From Lethocerus indicus (lineage: Eukaryota > Arthropoda > Insecta > Hemiptera > Belostomatidae), in NCBI GenBank assembly GCA_019843655.1, contig JACDQD010000005.1, positions 3,685,575 to 3,749,574 on the forward strand: a stretch of 64,000 nt of DNA, read 5' to 3'. The position numbers and the translations under genes are program-made. The first letter of the stretch is position 1. Every line of letters begins with the position of its first letter. This document shows positions 49,801-61,605 of the stretch, piece by piece. The notes beneath the pieces were generated by a model. It saw only the letters and a list, made by a program, of their open reading frames with translations, had not been told where the DNA came from and made no database searches.

Positions 49801-52800
49801 TTAATGTTCACAAATTAATCTGTACAATTGGTTCTCCTGTAATTCAAGCATCTATATCTTTGTATTTTTGTTCGAATCAAGTAGTAGTAATGGCGACAGT
49901 ATTCCCACGAAAGAGGGAAGGGTGAGGCGGGAGAGAGAGAGAGAGAGAGAGTAAATCAAGAATGTAGAGTATGTGATGTCAAAAAGGAGAAGTTGGGGAA
50001 TGCATAGGACCAGCTGCTGCTGTTCTTGTGGTATTAATGACTGGGGCCTGACTCTTAATTGTGAGTTTTGACGATGACCCTTTGGGTCGCCAAAGGGTGG
50101 GAGATGATGGGCGGGGGGGACGAGGGGTGCCAGGGGACATTTTGAAAAACTAATTGTTCATTATTTACTCTCCGCGTTTAACGAACTCTTCTTCATCATG
50201 TAGATCTCAATCATTATTTGGTCTAATAGAATTATTTTCTCTTCCTAATAGAAAACAAATTCGACCCTATATTTTTTTATATGTTGAACAAATTTGGAAA
50301 TAACAGTTATTTTCTTTGAAAGTGTTTAAACAATTAAATTTCATTAGAAATATACAATTTCATCACTGGGACTAGTAAATCACTGGGAATAAGTAAATTT
50401 CCTGTTACTGTACTTGTTCTTAGTCATTTTTTATAATATCTAAATAAAAGTATTAAAACAGAATAAATTCATTATTTGTTATATCCATCATAATTGGGAA
50501 ATTATTGTTGAATGTTTTGCAAGAATAATATTTGGAAATTTATGTTGATGTTTTTTATGGCATTTTACTAACAAATTCTCTTATCAAAGGTCTTTTTTAC
50601 AACCAGTTAATGGCTGTTGTATGGAAATATAAATAATTACATAGTAAAAATTAATTCAAATCATTTAAGAGATTGTTAGCAAATATGTATTTTCCTGGTG
50701 CGGAATAAGTAATAAATTCTTGTGATAATCTCAGTACCCTGAATTAATTATGACAGTATGTAATCAATTGTAGGTTATGTAACCAGTCCTAGAATGAAGT
50801 GTTATAATTGAAGTTATTACATAAAGTGTCAAAGAGTTTTTACACATTCTTTTTTTTTACGTATATCTCAATCGAAAGACCTAGAATTTATCCCGCAATT
50901 ATGGGAATTATTTCGTGAGATTTGAAGACCATATTTACATTCCCATTGTAATTTTCATCGCTCACACTCTGGTCGCTGTAATGAAAATATCAAGGGCAAT
51001 AGGATGACTTGTTTAACAGACAGCAGTATTAATGTAAACTAGTTCATTGACCCAGGCACAGGATGGGCCACACATTTTATATTTAACATATGTTGATTTA
51101 TGAATATAAATATTTATATTGATATTGTATTTATTATATGCTATCTTTCAGCAGAACAGAATAAATATATACGTGCTTTTTTCTTATAACTTTTTTAGAG
51201 ACCTTTGGTTTCTGTTCGTAAAATGTAATTAATTCTTTAACCGCTTTTACAGCCAGTGGTCAATGAAACCACAAACAGCGACGGTGACAGGGTTGTGGAA
51301 TTTTCTCCAACTCCAATAATGTCAACCTACTTGGTCGCCGTCGTAGTGGGTGACTTTGACTACGTTGAAGACAAATCAAGCGACGGCGTCCTTGTCCGCG
51401 TTTATACACCAGTCGGAGTCAAACAGCAGGGCAGTTTCGCCCTTTATGTCGCCACAAAAGTACTTCCCTATTATAAGGAATACTTCCAGATCGCATACCC
51501 GTTACCGAAGATTGATCTAGTCGCTATTGCTGATTTCTCTGCTGGTTGGTAGAATACATTTTTTCCAACATAAAAACTCCAACAAAACCTTAAATTACAT
51601 CTGAATAGAACTGTTCAAAGATAAGAGTGTATAGAATCGATACATTTTCATAAATTAAAATTCCTTATAAATTAAAATATTGAAAGGTCTCTAATTTTAA
51701 ATTTTACAGTAGAAGTAAGTTACATACTTTTATAGATTCAAAATTATAAAAGTATTGCAGAGAAATGAAATGATATGATATATGAGAATGAATGATGAAA
51801 TGCTAACTACTAGTATGTCTCATCTTCTGCTGAGGTGGGTGAGCTCTATTACAAATAATTTCGCTTCTGTCATCATTACCGTACATTGTACCAATTGTCT
51901 GCTTTAAATAATTGTTCCCCGTTTTTATTCCTTTTAAATTATTTATTTCTAATTTAAAGTACATTTCATACAAATATAATGTCAACTAATATTTACTTGT
52001 GTGAAAACAAATTATGGTATCAGGAAGATAAATAATGGGAGTTCCTGAAAATTTATAATATAGGAAAAGTTGATTGATTAATTTTTATTTGTGATTGATT
52101 ATGTAATTCAATATTTTGTCGTTTTCTTAAAAAATGATTGATTAATCCACTCATTGGAAACAAACTTTAAAATGTTAATTATCTTTTAAATTACCTTTTT
52201 TGTATTGATCTTTTTATTAATCATGTCCTTGAAAAGTGTTTGGTTGAATTAAGGAAATATGGGATAAATCAATGGTCCAATTAATTAAGATTTACGGTAT
52301 TTATTTTGAGTATTTGAAATGCAAACAGTAAAAACTGTATAAATGTGAAACATTAAATCGATATTAGGCCTATTAAAATTTAGATATTGCTGCCCGTTGA
52401 TTAAGACCGGAGTTAATTAGGACTGGCTGACTATTCAGACTGGCTTTAATTAAGATTTTTTGCCCTTTTATAGTCCAAGAAAATGGTTTAATTTCTTGCA
52501 ACTGTATTGTGTAAAAAATTAAATTTTTATTGGGAACATATTGAAAAGACATTAATTTCACATCTCTTTTCTGTTATATACATAAACATAAATTATCTAT
52601 TTACTTTCTAATAAGGAAGTATTATTTACATAAAATGAAACACAGAATAGAATAGGTTTAGAAGAAGCAGTTATGATCTTTCTTTAAAAATATGACCATA
52701 TTTATTTATTATTATCATGATATTTATTTCATATGAAATTAAATATTAAACATATTTCACAGTTAAATTTTTTGGTTGTAATTTCAGGTGCTATGGAAAA

Positions 52801-55800
52801 CTGGGGCTTAGTGACTTACAGACAATCATGTTTACTGGTTGACAGCGAAAATACATCAGCTTCTCGTAAACAATGGATTGCCATTGTTGTTGGACATGAG
52901 CTGGCTCACCAGTGGTTTGGAAATCTTGTTACCATGGTAATAAAATATATGTTTCAACTCTCCAGTATGTTCTAATATTATGTAATGTAGAATTATGTAA
53001 AATTTTATATTATTCTTGGAAAAGAGGTTGTTACTTCGGGAACATTTTGTTTAACATAATTAGATCCCTATAATAGCACCTTATTTGGAGATTTTTTTTA
53101 CACTTAAAAAGAATAATGAGTATTTAGGTGGGTGACATAGATTTCACTTTTCCCCTATCAGAATCAGGAGGTATGGTTGTGAATATGCAGTTGCAAAAAT
53201 ACTAGTACAATAGATTTTTTGTTTTTTGAGGCAATATAATACTACTGTTCTTACACTGAATTTTATGCAGTTAAATATAACTTTAATATCTGAATCTTAT
53301 GAATACACACCTAACTCATGCTTTTTCAGAACTATATACATTTATAGTCTTACAACTGTAATAATATTATGATTGCAGGAATGGTGGACTCATTTATGGT
53401 TGAATGAGGGCTATGCAACATTTGTTGAAAATTTATGTGTTGCCCACCTGTTTCCAGAGTATGACATATGGACACAGTTTGTTTCCGATATGTATATCCG
53501 GGCACTGGAACTAGACTGCTTGAAGAACAGTCATCCCATTGAGGTATATTTAGATTTGATATTGTATTTTGTAAAAATATGTACCTAAAATTTCCAGAAA
53601 TTTTTTCCATTAAAAATTATACTAAATTTGGTACTGAAATATTGGTTTAAGTGTCACGAACTTAATTATAAATGTTGTATTAGAGTTAATACACAAAAAA
53701 GTTTAAGAATAAATGTATCTATTGTGTACCATGGATATACAATGTGGGATAAAAGATTTTTATTTGTAGCATTTTAAAGTTTCTAATACTTCCTTATTTT
53801 TATAGTTTATTTACTATATTATTTTTATTAGTTATGTACTATGATTTCTTTATTAAGAACATAGATTACTCTTCATTTATTTCAGGCAGTTACCTCCCAG
53901 AACTATCTGAACTGCTTTATCATATTTGAAACAGTTTTTGATCCTTTAATAACAAATTTGTTTTTTCCAGGTTCCTGTTGGTCACCCATCAGAAATTGAT
54001 GAAATTTTCGATGATATTTCGTACAACAAGGGTGCATCTGTAATTAGAATGCTTCACAGATATATTGGAGATGCTGTAAGTTTTATTTCTCACTTAAGTC
54101 TTGTATAAGTTTTAAATTTAACAATGTACGGGTTACACATTAACCTATCTCTTTAAATAATTATGAGCCAATAAGAAATAAGCGGTACTATTAATTGTTT
54201 ATAATTTTACGATACGTTTTTTATGTTAATATAGTTCGTACGCCAGTTACCAGTTGTATCATCGGTCCTTTCGGATTATTATTACTTACCGTAATTTCAA
54301 AGAAGTGATATTTTATTATTGCATTTTGAACTATTTTCTTTTTCTACGGCGTGTTATTTTTGTGCTATACGTTTAGGATTTCCGTAAAGGGATGCACATG
54401 TACCTGACGCGCCACCAGTACTGTAACACTTTCACAGAGGACTTGTGGGCGGCCCTGGAGGAGGCTTCTCGTAAGCCCGTCAGAGCTGTCATGTCCACCT
54501 GGACTCGGCAGATGGGCTTCCCGGTCATCCGTGTGGTCGACAGCAAACAGGAAGGCAACGTTAGGGTTCTCGAAGTTTCACAGGAAAAATTCTGCGCCGA
54601 CTCCAATATCAAAGGTTTCTTCATATTCTAATTTTTATTATATTTTCCTTCACTTCTATTATTCGCAGTCATTGCTAGATATTTTTGTAGCAGACTTTAG
54701 TTAACTATATATACATTAATTTTTATTTCAAATAAAAAAAGCTTTAAATAACAGCTTTGAATGATAAAATATAAATTCATTAGAACTTTCATTCACAAAA
54801 TTAGGCTATTTAATTACTGTAACAGTAGAGTTACAGAGTCAGTAAGAGTTTATAGTCAGAATTTAATATTCGGTTAGTAATAAAAAAAGAAAAATTGTAA
54901 CTTTCTCCTGATTTGGTATTCATTTCTTGTATTTCCAGTTAGACATTATAAAATTATTATTTTAGAGTGGAGGACTAGAGATGAGTTTCCCATTGTTCTT
55001 GGTTGAGTCTGCATCAATGTGCAATACATTTTTAATATCACATATTTTAATTCAATGGGTATGCAGATAGGAAAATGGGTGATTGTATACACAGTTGGTT
55101 AGAATAATTGAAAACAGTTCTAATCTGAACTTGAAATTATTTAAATAATTTTTATTGTAATTAATTTCATTTATTTCAATTTTATTATCGGTTTTTTTTC
55201 TATTGCTGCTAGTCGTGTAAACAACTTTGATGAAGTAGCTTAAATTAAAACAGTACGAATCAAAATATTAAATCAATCATTCTGACAATTAATATTTTTG
55301 CTTAAGTATTAATATGAATATGAATAAGTTTTTTTATTAATCATTAGTGGAATTTAATGTTTGTACCAGTCTGTAAACAGTAAATGAACACTATCTGTAC
55401 GGGATTATTTGCGGTGGTAGTTTGTATAGGAATAAAGTGATGATGTCAAACATTCTATTGACTGTCGGTTATATTTGATGTAATTGACTGATGGACGGGA
55501 ACAGAACCGAATGTTTATTAAACCGTGTACGACGAGACAGTTTATTTACAGAAGTGACAACACCGCTGATTCTATACTATTCTCACATTACGTGTCAAAT
55601 ATTCCTTTAGATACACACGTTATTACTAAATATAAGGATGTCTCAATTTGTTTGATATACACTTCTTATGAGGACACACATTAAAATATTGTTTTATCAT
55701 CCATGAAATTACAATTTTGTTGTTTACTGTTATATTTTTATAAACTGTTAGTTTAAGTGAATTATTTTGTTAAATAATTTGGACAAGATTATAAAATATT

Positions 55801-58800
55801 GTAGTTTTTTTTTGTCACAATTTCAGGTATGAAGTTTTATTTTAAAACTAAATTGTAAACAAAAGAAATTGGATATAATTAATATATTTGACACAATTGA
55901 AACTGTTGATGGGGATGTAAAAAATCTTTACTGCGAGTGTTTAGGTTAAGATTAGGTTTGGAGAAAAATAGAATTATAACAGCGCGTTATGTCAATTTTC
56001 CAGGTGACAACAGCCTGTGGATGGTACCGTTGACGTTCTCGGTACGCGGTAGGTCGAGCGAAGTATGCCACGAGGCGATGCTCGAGGGTAAGTCAATGAC
56101 GGTGAAAATACCCGACGTCGGGCCCGACGACTGGGTCAAGTTGAACTGCGGCACCGTCGGCTTTTACAGGACCAGCTATCCGCCGCAACTCCTCCAACAG
56201 CTCATACCCGCCATCGAGGACAAGAGCCTTCCTCCGTTGGATAGACTTGGAATCGTCGACGACCTCTTTGCACTTGTACGTCTTTCCGTTCAATATCTTA
56301 TCCACAAAACCTTCTTACACAAAAATGTCTTATTATACCATTCCTTGAAATATCCGGTGTGAGTTTCAATTTTTTGTAATGGCCCGAAGCTTTGGGAGAA
56401 GTTTCGTTAATGAAAAATTGAAGAACTGTTTAACCCATTACCTGCCGCTCATATAAATAATGGTTAAAAACAAGAAATTTCTATTCAGAAAAGTTTATTA
56501 GAGGCTCTTGAGCAAAAAAACTTGCATAATCAATGAAATAATTAATGTTGCATAGACGCAACGACGGCTCCATTCAGGGTCTCTTCAGGGTGTGTGAAAG
56601 TTACTTGTTCTGAGAATTCCCTTTTTATGGTCCTAAATACTTCGAGATGCGTTTCCAGAAGAAAAGAAGCAAAGAACTATTTTTTCCTCTTTGCCTATTA
56701 CGAGAAAAAAAAAGTTTTTATTACAGTCCAGGTATGTGGGAATTATGGGTCTTTGGTTTTATTAATTTCATTCTTAGAACACTTACAGAGCACAACATTA
56801 AAATTTATTCCAAAAGATAATCGTTTATAGAAATAAATAAAAAAGGAAATAGGTGCCTAACAGGGAAACTATAATTGCGCCTAATATAAATACTTAGATG
56901 AAAATAACTCATACTAGAGATTGATCCAGATGAAGAGGGAAGCATGACTATTCATCAAGTGTTTGATTATTATAGCAGAATCTTAGAGGAAGAAAAACAA
57001 TTTTATTATTTTACCAAAAATAAAGTTTTAATCACCCTTTATTTTTATTTACATCATTTAATAATTCAAGAATTATGTATTGAATTATCTGTAGGTGTAT
57101 TTTGAGTAAGGTTTTATTTAACTTTCCAGGATTCATCATAATTGTTTCCATTGTTTATTAAGTTTGATTGTGTTATATCTCATGCTTCCATTGGCTGCAC
57201 TAATCGGTAGATTCAAGTACATAAATCTATAATATTAATTCTCATAAAAAATACTGTAAATGTGGTGAATATGTGGTGAAAATTAATTTCTGCTGCTGGT
57301 CTACTGCTTAGTTGTCTCTGTTCTAATTCAAAGCGTCACACTCCGTTAGGTGCAAGCCGGACAATGCGACACTATTCAAGTGCTGAAAGTGATATCGGCG
57401 ATGAAGGAGGAGGACAACTACACGGTCTGGAGCAGTATAGCCAACTGCCTCACCAAATTGGACGTTCTCATATCGAACACCGACTATATGACGGCCTTCA
57501 AACAGTTTGGGCTCAACCTCTACAAACCGATCGGCGACAAACTCGGCTGGGAACCGAAACCGAACGAGAGTGAGCTTTTTTGTGAAATTAAAACAGTACA
57601 AAGTGGCGATACAAAAAAATAGGAAGTTGTGCCCGTGACCAAATTTTAAGTTAACAAAAATGTTACTCTCTCTTATAGTCGTAATATTTTATTCCTGCAA
57701 ATACTCGAATATTTTAGAAAATTAATTTAAATAATAAATATAATATTTGCAGACATACCTCTCAAATAAAATATAATGTAGAAATTCCCCCCTTCATATT
57801 TAAAAAAAATTTAATTTATTCTCCTCCAATTTGTTGTTAGTGCTTGAACATCAATGTTGCTCATTGTATTTTTTACAGTTGCAACAATAAAAGGATGTAA
57901 ACAAAAATTTGTTCTCAATACTTTACAGAAGGTTTAATAATTTTCACATAATAGTTTGTATATAATAATGTAATTTAGTGGAATTTTATTTTTTTTGTCT
58001 CTTTTATTGTTACAACTGTAAAATTATACAACAAGCAACATTTATGAAATCACTAGCTACAATAGTCAACAATTAGAGGAGAAACCCACTAGTTCCCCCT
58101 TTTTATTATTATTTTTTTTTATTTTTTTTTTATTTTATTTATTTATTATTATAATTATTTTTTTTATTTTATTTATTTAAACATTTTATTTAATCATTTA
58201 GGTCGCGTGGCCACTTCCTTTTCAGGCGTATGAATTTTATTTTAATGAAATAATTATACTGTAGGTTCGTGATGTTTCTGTCTCCTCTCGCTGGTTTGGT
58301 CTTTTGCTAGACCGGTTTCGGCTGCTCGCCATCTTCAGTAGCGCCCGACCACCCATCCCCTTCCGACAATCTGACTCACACTTAAAAAACGGATTAACAA
58401 AATCCGAAGACAATCATAACCCACAATAACAATAACTGAACACATATATATAAGTGACTGACATACTGACAAACATTACAGTACATGTGAAAGTGACAGT
58501 GGGCAGTGAGGATGCCCAAAAAACATCCAAAGTGCTAACAGTGACCAACACCGCTACTGAAAGCCGAAACCGGTCTAGCAAAAGACCAAACACCAGCGAG
58601 AGGAGACAGAAACATCACGAACCTACAGCATTCCGACCCTCGCAGACCACAAAACAGGTATATCGAAATAATTATAGTTAAATTTTATTTTGACACTTAT
58701 TTGCAGGCCATCTGGACACTTTACTGAGGTCGCTGGTGCTGTCCCGCCTGGGCTGGTACGGCGAGCAGAGCGTAATAGAAGAAGCCAAGAAGAGGTTCAG

Positions 58801-61605
58801 CGCGCACGTCTCTGGCGAGGCCATCATACCCGCTGACCTCAGGGCCCCCGTTTACAAGGCCGTACTCTCAGTCGGTGATGACAACACCTACAACACTATG
58901 CTCAAGGTCAGAACAGTTAGGTTGTCCTAGAGAGAAATAATTCCGGAGGCAACGTATCTCTGCTTTCATTTCACTTAACGTTTGGGTAGACTGTATTTGT
59001 ATCCATTCAAAAATTCATTCTCCAACTTTTAATAGGTGATTTAGAAAAAAATCAAAGATGGGAAAAGAAATATGTAAGTCATCTGTAATGGTGCAGTTGA
59101 ATTTTTTGTTTAAACAGCAAAGTGTTTCCCTTTCATTTAATAGAAAACTGTTCTTTTATTCTCAAATTAGTAAGTAAATAAATTAAAAAATGATATTTTT
59201 GAACTTCAATATAATTAAATAAATGTACAAAAATATTGAACGGATTTAATTTATATTATTGTTTACCCATGTCTATTTATGATAGTTATACAGTGCACTC
59301 ACTCTGTCCTGAAATCGATTTACTTATAATGCTTTGTAGATTTATGATATTGTTATATTATATTTTGAATGTCTAAACACAAAATTGTAATTTATTTAAT
59401 TTTCTCTAACAGTTGTATCGGGATGAAACTCTACAAGAAGAGAAGGACAGAATATGCAGAGCTTTGGGTGCTATTGGCGATGAGAAAATTCTTGCTAAAG
59501 TTTTACAGTTCGCCATGTCGGTTAGTATATTTAACAGTTACTTTAATGCAAACACAAATTTATTTCACATTAATATAATTTAATATATATCAAATTTTAT
59601 AACATTATTAATCTATTATATTCTACAGAATGATTTGTTTTGTAATATTCATTTAAAAACAAAATATTATTTTTAAAATTGTTTGCTCAATAATTTTCTT
59701 ATGACTAATTTATATATATCCTAATATAATGTTGTATATAATTAAATGTATAATTTATATATATTAACTGTAACTATAATAACATTAAATTTACTTTGAT
59801 TTAATATAATGATTATTTTGTTGTATCAGGATGAAGTAAGATCCCAGGACAAAGTATTTGTCATAATATCAGTGGCGATGACAAAAGTTGGTCGGGAATT
59901 GGCTTGGGACTTCCTTAAATCTAACTGGGACGAACTTCTCAACAGATATGAGGTCAGCCACATTCTTATTTTGTAATTTTCAATTTAGTATCTGGAATTA
60001 GTACCTTTGTATTCCTTTTTTACATTTTTCAGTAATTTTTATTGTTATTGCCTAATTTATTCTCCAATCTGAAAACCTGGATCTCTAACTTGAGCACAAA
60101 AATTATTTGTAAAACTTTAAAAGGTTGTGAAGATTTGTTTGGGTTCTACTCTGAAAATATAATTTGATATACCAACTATGTATTGTAATAGGTTTTGACT
60201 AATTTAAAATTATTTTTGAAAATATATGAAACAGTATCTGGAGTTAATTTATAATTATAATTTTCATTATAAGCTTGAAATTTTTAGGTCATTATAAGCA
60301 ACCACCACTAATATTAATGAGCCTGTCAAATGAGTGCAACTTAATTATTAATTAATAATATCCAAGTAAAAGTTATGCTCTACAGTGACATTTATTTTAC
60401 ATTTATTTTTTAATTGATATGTTTAATACTGTAGATTTCTTGTGTTTTGTCTCCTCTCACTTGTTTGGTCTTTGGTCAACGAACTTTAGTTAAGTACATT
60501 CCCACACCACACTCAGGGGGCGCTAGTTTATTGGTGCAAGTGTACCAAATGAACTTTAGTTAAGTACATTCCCACACCACCCTCAGGGGGGCGCTAGTTT
60601 ATTGGTGCAAGTGTACCAAATGAACTTTAGTTAAGTACATTCCCACACCACCCTCAGGGGGCGCTAGTTTATTGGTGCAAGTGTACCAAATGAACTTTAG
60701 TTAAGTACATTCCCACACCACCCTCAGGGGGCGCTAGTTTATTGGTGCAAGTGTACCAAATGAACTTTAGTTAAGTACATTCCCACACCACCCTCAGGGG
60801 GGCGCTAGTTTATTGGTGCAAGTGTACCAAATGAACTTTAGTTAAGTACATTCCCACACCACCCTCAGGGGTGCGCTAGTTTATTGGTGCAAGTGTACCA
60901 AATGAACTTTAGTTAAGTACATTCCCACACCACCCTCAGGGGGCGCTAGTTTATTGGTGCAAGTGTACCAAATGAACTTTAGTTAAGTACATTCCCACAC
61001 CACCCTCAGGGGTGCGCTAGTTTACTGGTGCAAGTGCACCAAACGAACTTTAGTTAAGTACATTTCCACACCACCCTCAGGGGGCGCTAGTTTATTGGTG
61101 CAAGTGTACCAAATGAACTTTAGTTAAGTACATTTCCACACCACACTCAGGGGGGCGCTAGTTTATCTGATAAACTAGATTACTAAAAGTAAAGTTATTC
61201 TAATAAATTTTGAATCAACAGGAAAACTTTTATGATTGTAAATATACAATACCAGGTTTCCTGTGATATATTTGGAAGTCAGAACCTATGGTATTCCAAC
61301 TCCTCGCAGACCACAAAACTTAGAATCTGTTCTGTATATTCTAAACTGATATGCTTAATATTTAAACGGATATTTTCGAACAGGGAGGTTTCCTGTTGGC
61401 CCGACTGGTGAAGCATACAACGGAAAACTTTGCTAGCAACGAGATGGCAACAGAAATTGAGGAGTTCTTTTCGACGCGCGACACAAGCGCCGCTGAGCGC
61501 ACCATCCAGCAGTCGATCGAGTCCATCAGACTCAACGCGTCCTGGCTGAAAAGGGACAAGGACCTCATCAAAACTTTCCTACAGGAACAGACAGGAATAC
61601 AGTAG
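46858..61605 (+). CDS. Psa: Puromycin-sensitive aminopeptidase (M1 family)
   Basis: Cytosolic zinc aminopeptidase that trims peptides released by the proteasome. Exons: 46858-46980, 48193-48431, 48827-48977, 51253-51544, 52788-52936, 53379-53543, 53971-54075, 54377-54614, 56004-56275, 57350-57569, 58707-58906, 59413-59520, 59830-59952, 61384-61605; 868 residues, close to the 875 of human NPEPPS counted from the same MPEK start. Substrate motif GAMEN at 269-273; zinc ligands H305, H309 and E328 in [10 protein letters not shown] and WLNEG; catalytic E306. The ERAP-type C-terminal helical domain begins with [10 protein letters not shown]. The same frame is open upstream to ATG 46408, which would add 150 residues of Thr/Ala/Pro runs; vertebrate NPEPPS also has a longer N-terminal form. 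Two repeat insertions lie in introns 10 and 13. Confidence 0.96.
49931..49951. repeat. (GA)n microsatellite in PSA intron 3
   Basis: About ten GA units preceding a G-rich block. Confidence 0.9.
50072..50143 (+). other. Hairpin plus G-rich block in PSA intron 3
   Basis: CCCTTTGGGTCGCCAAAGGG is a perfect 8-bp hairpin with a GTCG loop. It is followed by several G runs (GGGG and longer) that could form a quadruplex. It stands out in an AT-rich intron; no function assigned. Confidence 0.5.
58098..58200. repeat. T/A low-complexity tract beside the inverted-repeat element
   Basis: About 100 bases almost only T and A (A-rich on the minus strand), ending some 60 bases before the element at 58260. 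It might be an A-rich tail of a minus-strand retroelement or simple sequence. Confidence 0.6.
58306..58342 (-). ncRNA. Hammerhead-like ribozyme motif, type I, left arm
   Basis: On the minus strand: stem I GCUA, core CUGAAGA, a short stem-loop GGC-GAGCA-GCC, core GAAA, stem III ACC/GGU, cleavage-type GUC, then UAGC closing stem I. All core boxes are in hammerhead order. One departure is an unpaired U between CUGAAGA and stem II. Activity is not shown. Confidence 0.6.
58553..58579 (+). ncRNA. Degenerate hammerhead-like motif, right arm
   Basis: Same arrangement on the plus strand (GCUA, CUGA, GCC, GAAA, CCGGUC, UAGC), but 10 bases covering the core GA and most of stem II are missing compared with the left arm. 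It is expected to be inactive. Confidence 0.55.
60430..61320. mobile_element. Related insertion with satellite core (PSA intron 13)
   Basis: The left end (TGTAGATTTCTTGTGTTTTG at 60430) and right end (ATTCCAACTCCTCGCAGACC to 61320) are diverged versions of the ends of the 58260-58656 element. The interior is the 70-71 bp tandem array plus about 115 bases. The hammerhead-like part is not retained. Confidence 0.65.
60481..61166. repeat. 70-71 bp tandem repeat, ten copies
   Basis: Copies start at 60481, 60551, 60622, 60692, 60762, 60833, 60904, 60974, 61045 and 61115, each beginning GAACTTTAGTTAAGTACATT. The length difference comes from five or six G (or GGGGTG) before CGCTAG. The first and last copies share CCACACTCAG where the inner ones have CCACCCTCAG. 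Confidence 0.97.

Larger units (their letters stand above)
58260..58656. mobile_element. Inverted-repeat element carrying hammerhead-like motifs (PSA intron 10)
   Basis: The left arm starts TGTAGGTTCGTGATGTTTCT at 58260 and its inverted copy ends at 58627. The arms match over about 80 bases apart from one small indel and a 10-bp gap. The right side continues about 30 bases (ATTCCGACCCTCGCAGACC) that recur at the end of the 60430-61320 insertion. No protein-coding frame is inside. Possible origins are head-to-head terminal repeats of a Penelope-like element or another non-autonomous element. Confidence 0.75.

Noticed and set aside
58454..58681. 75-residue open frame inside the PSA intron 10 element
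   Set aside because: It covers the internal part and right arm of the non-coding inverted-repeat element and resembles no reverse transcriptase or endonuclease.
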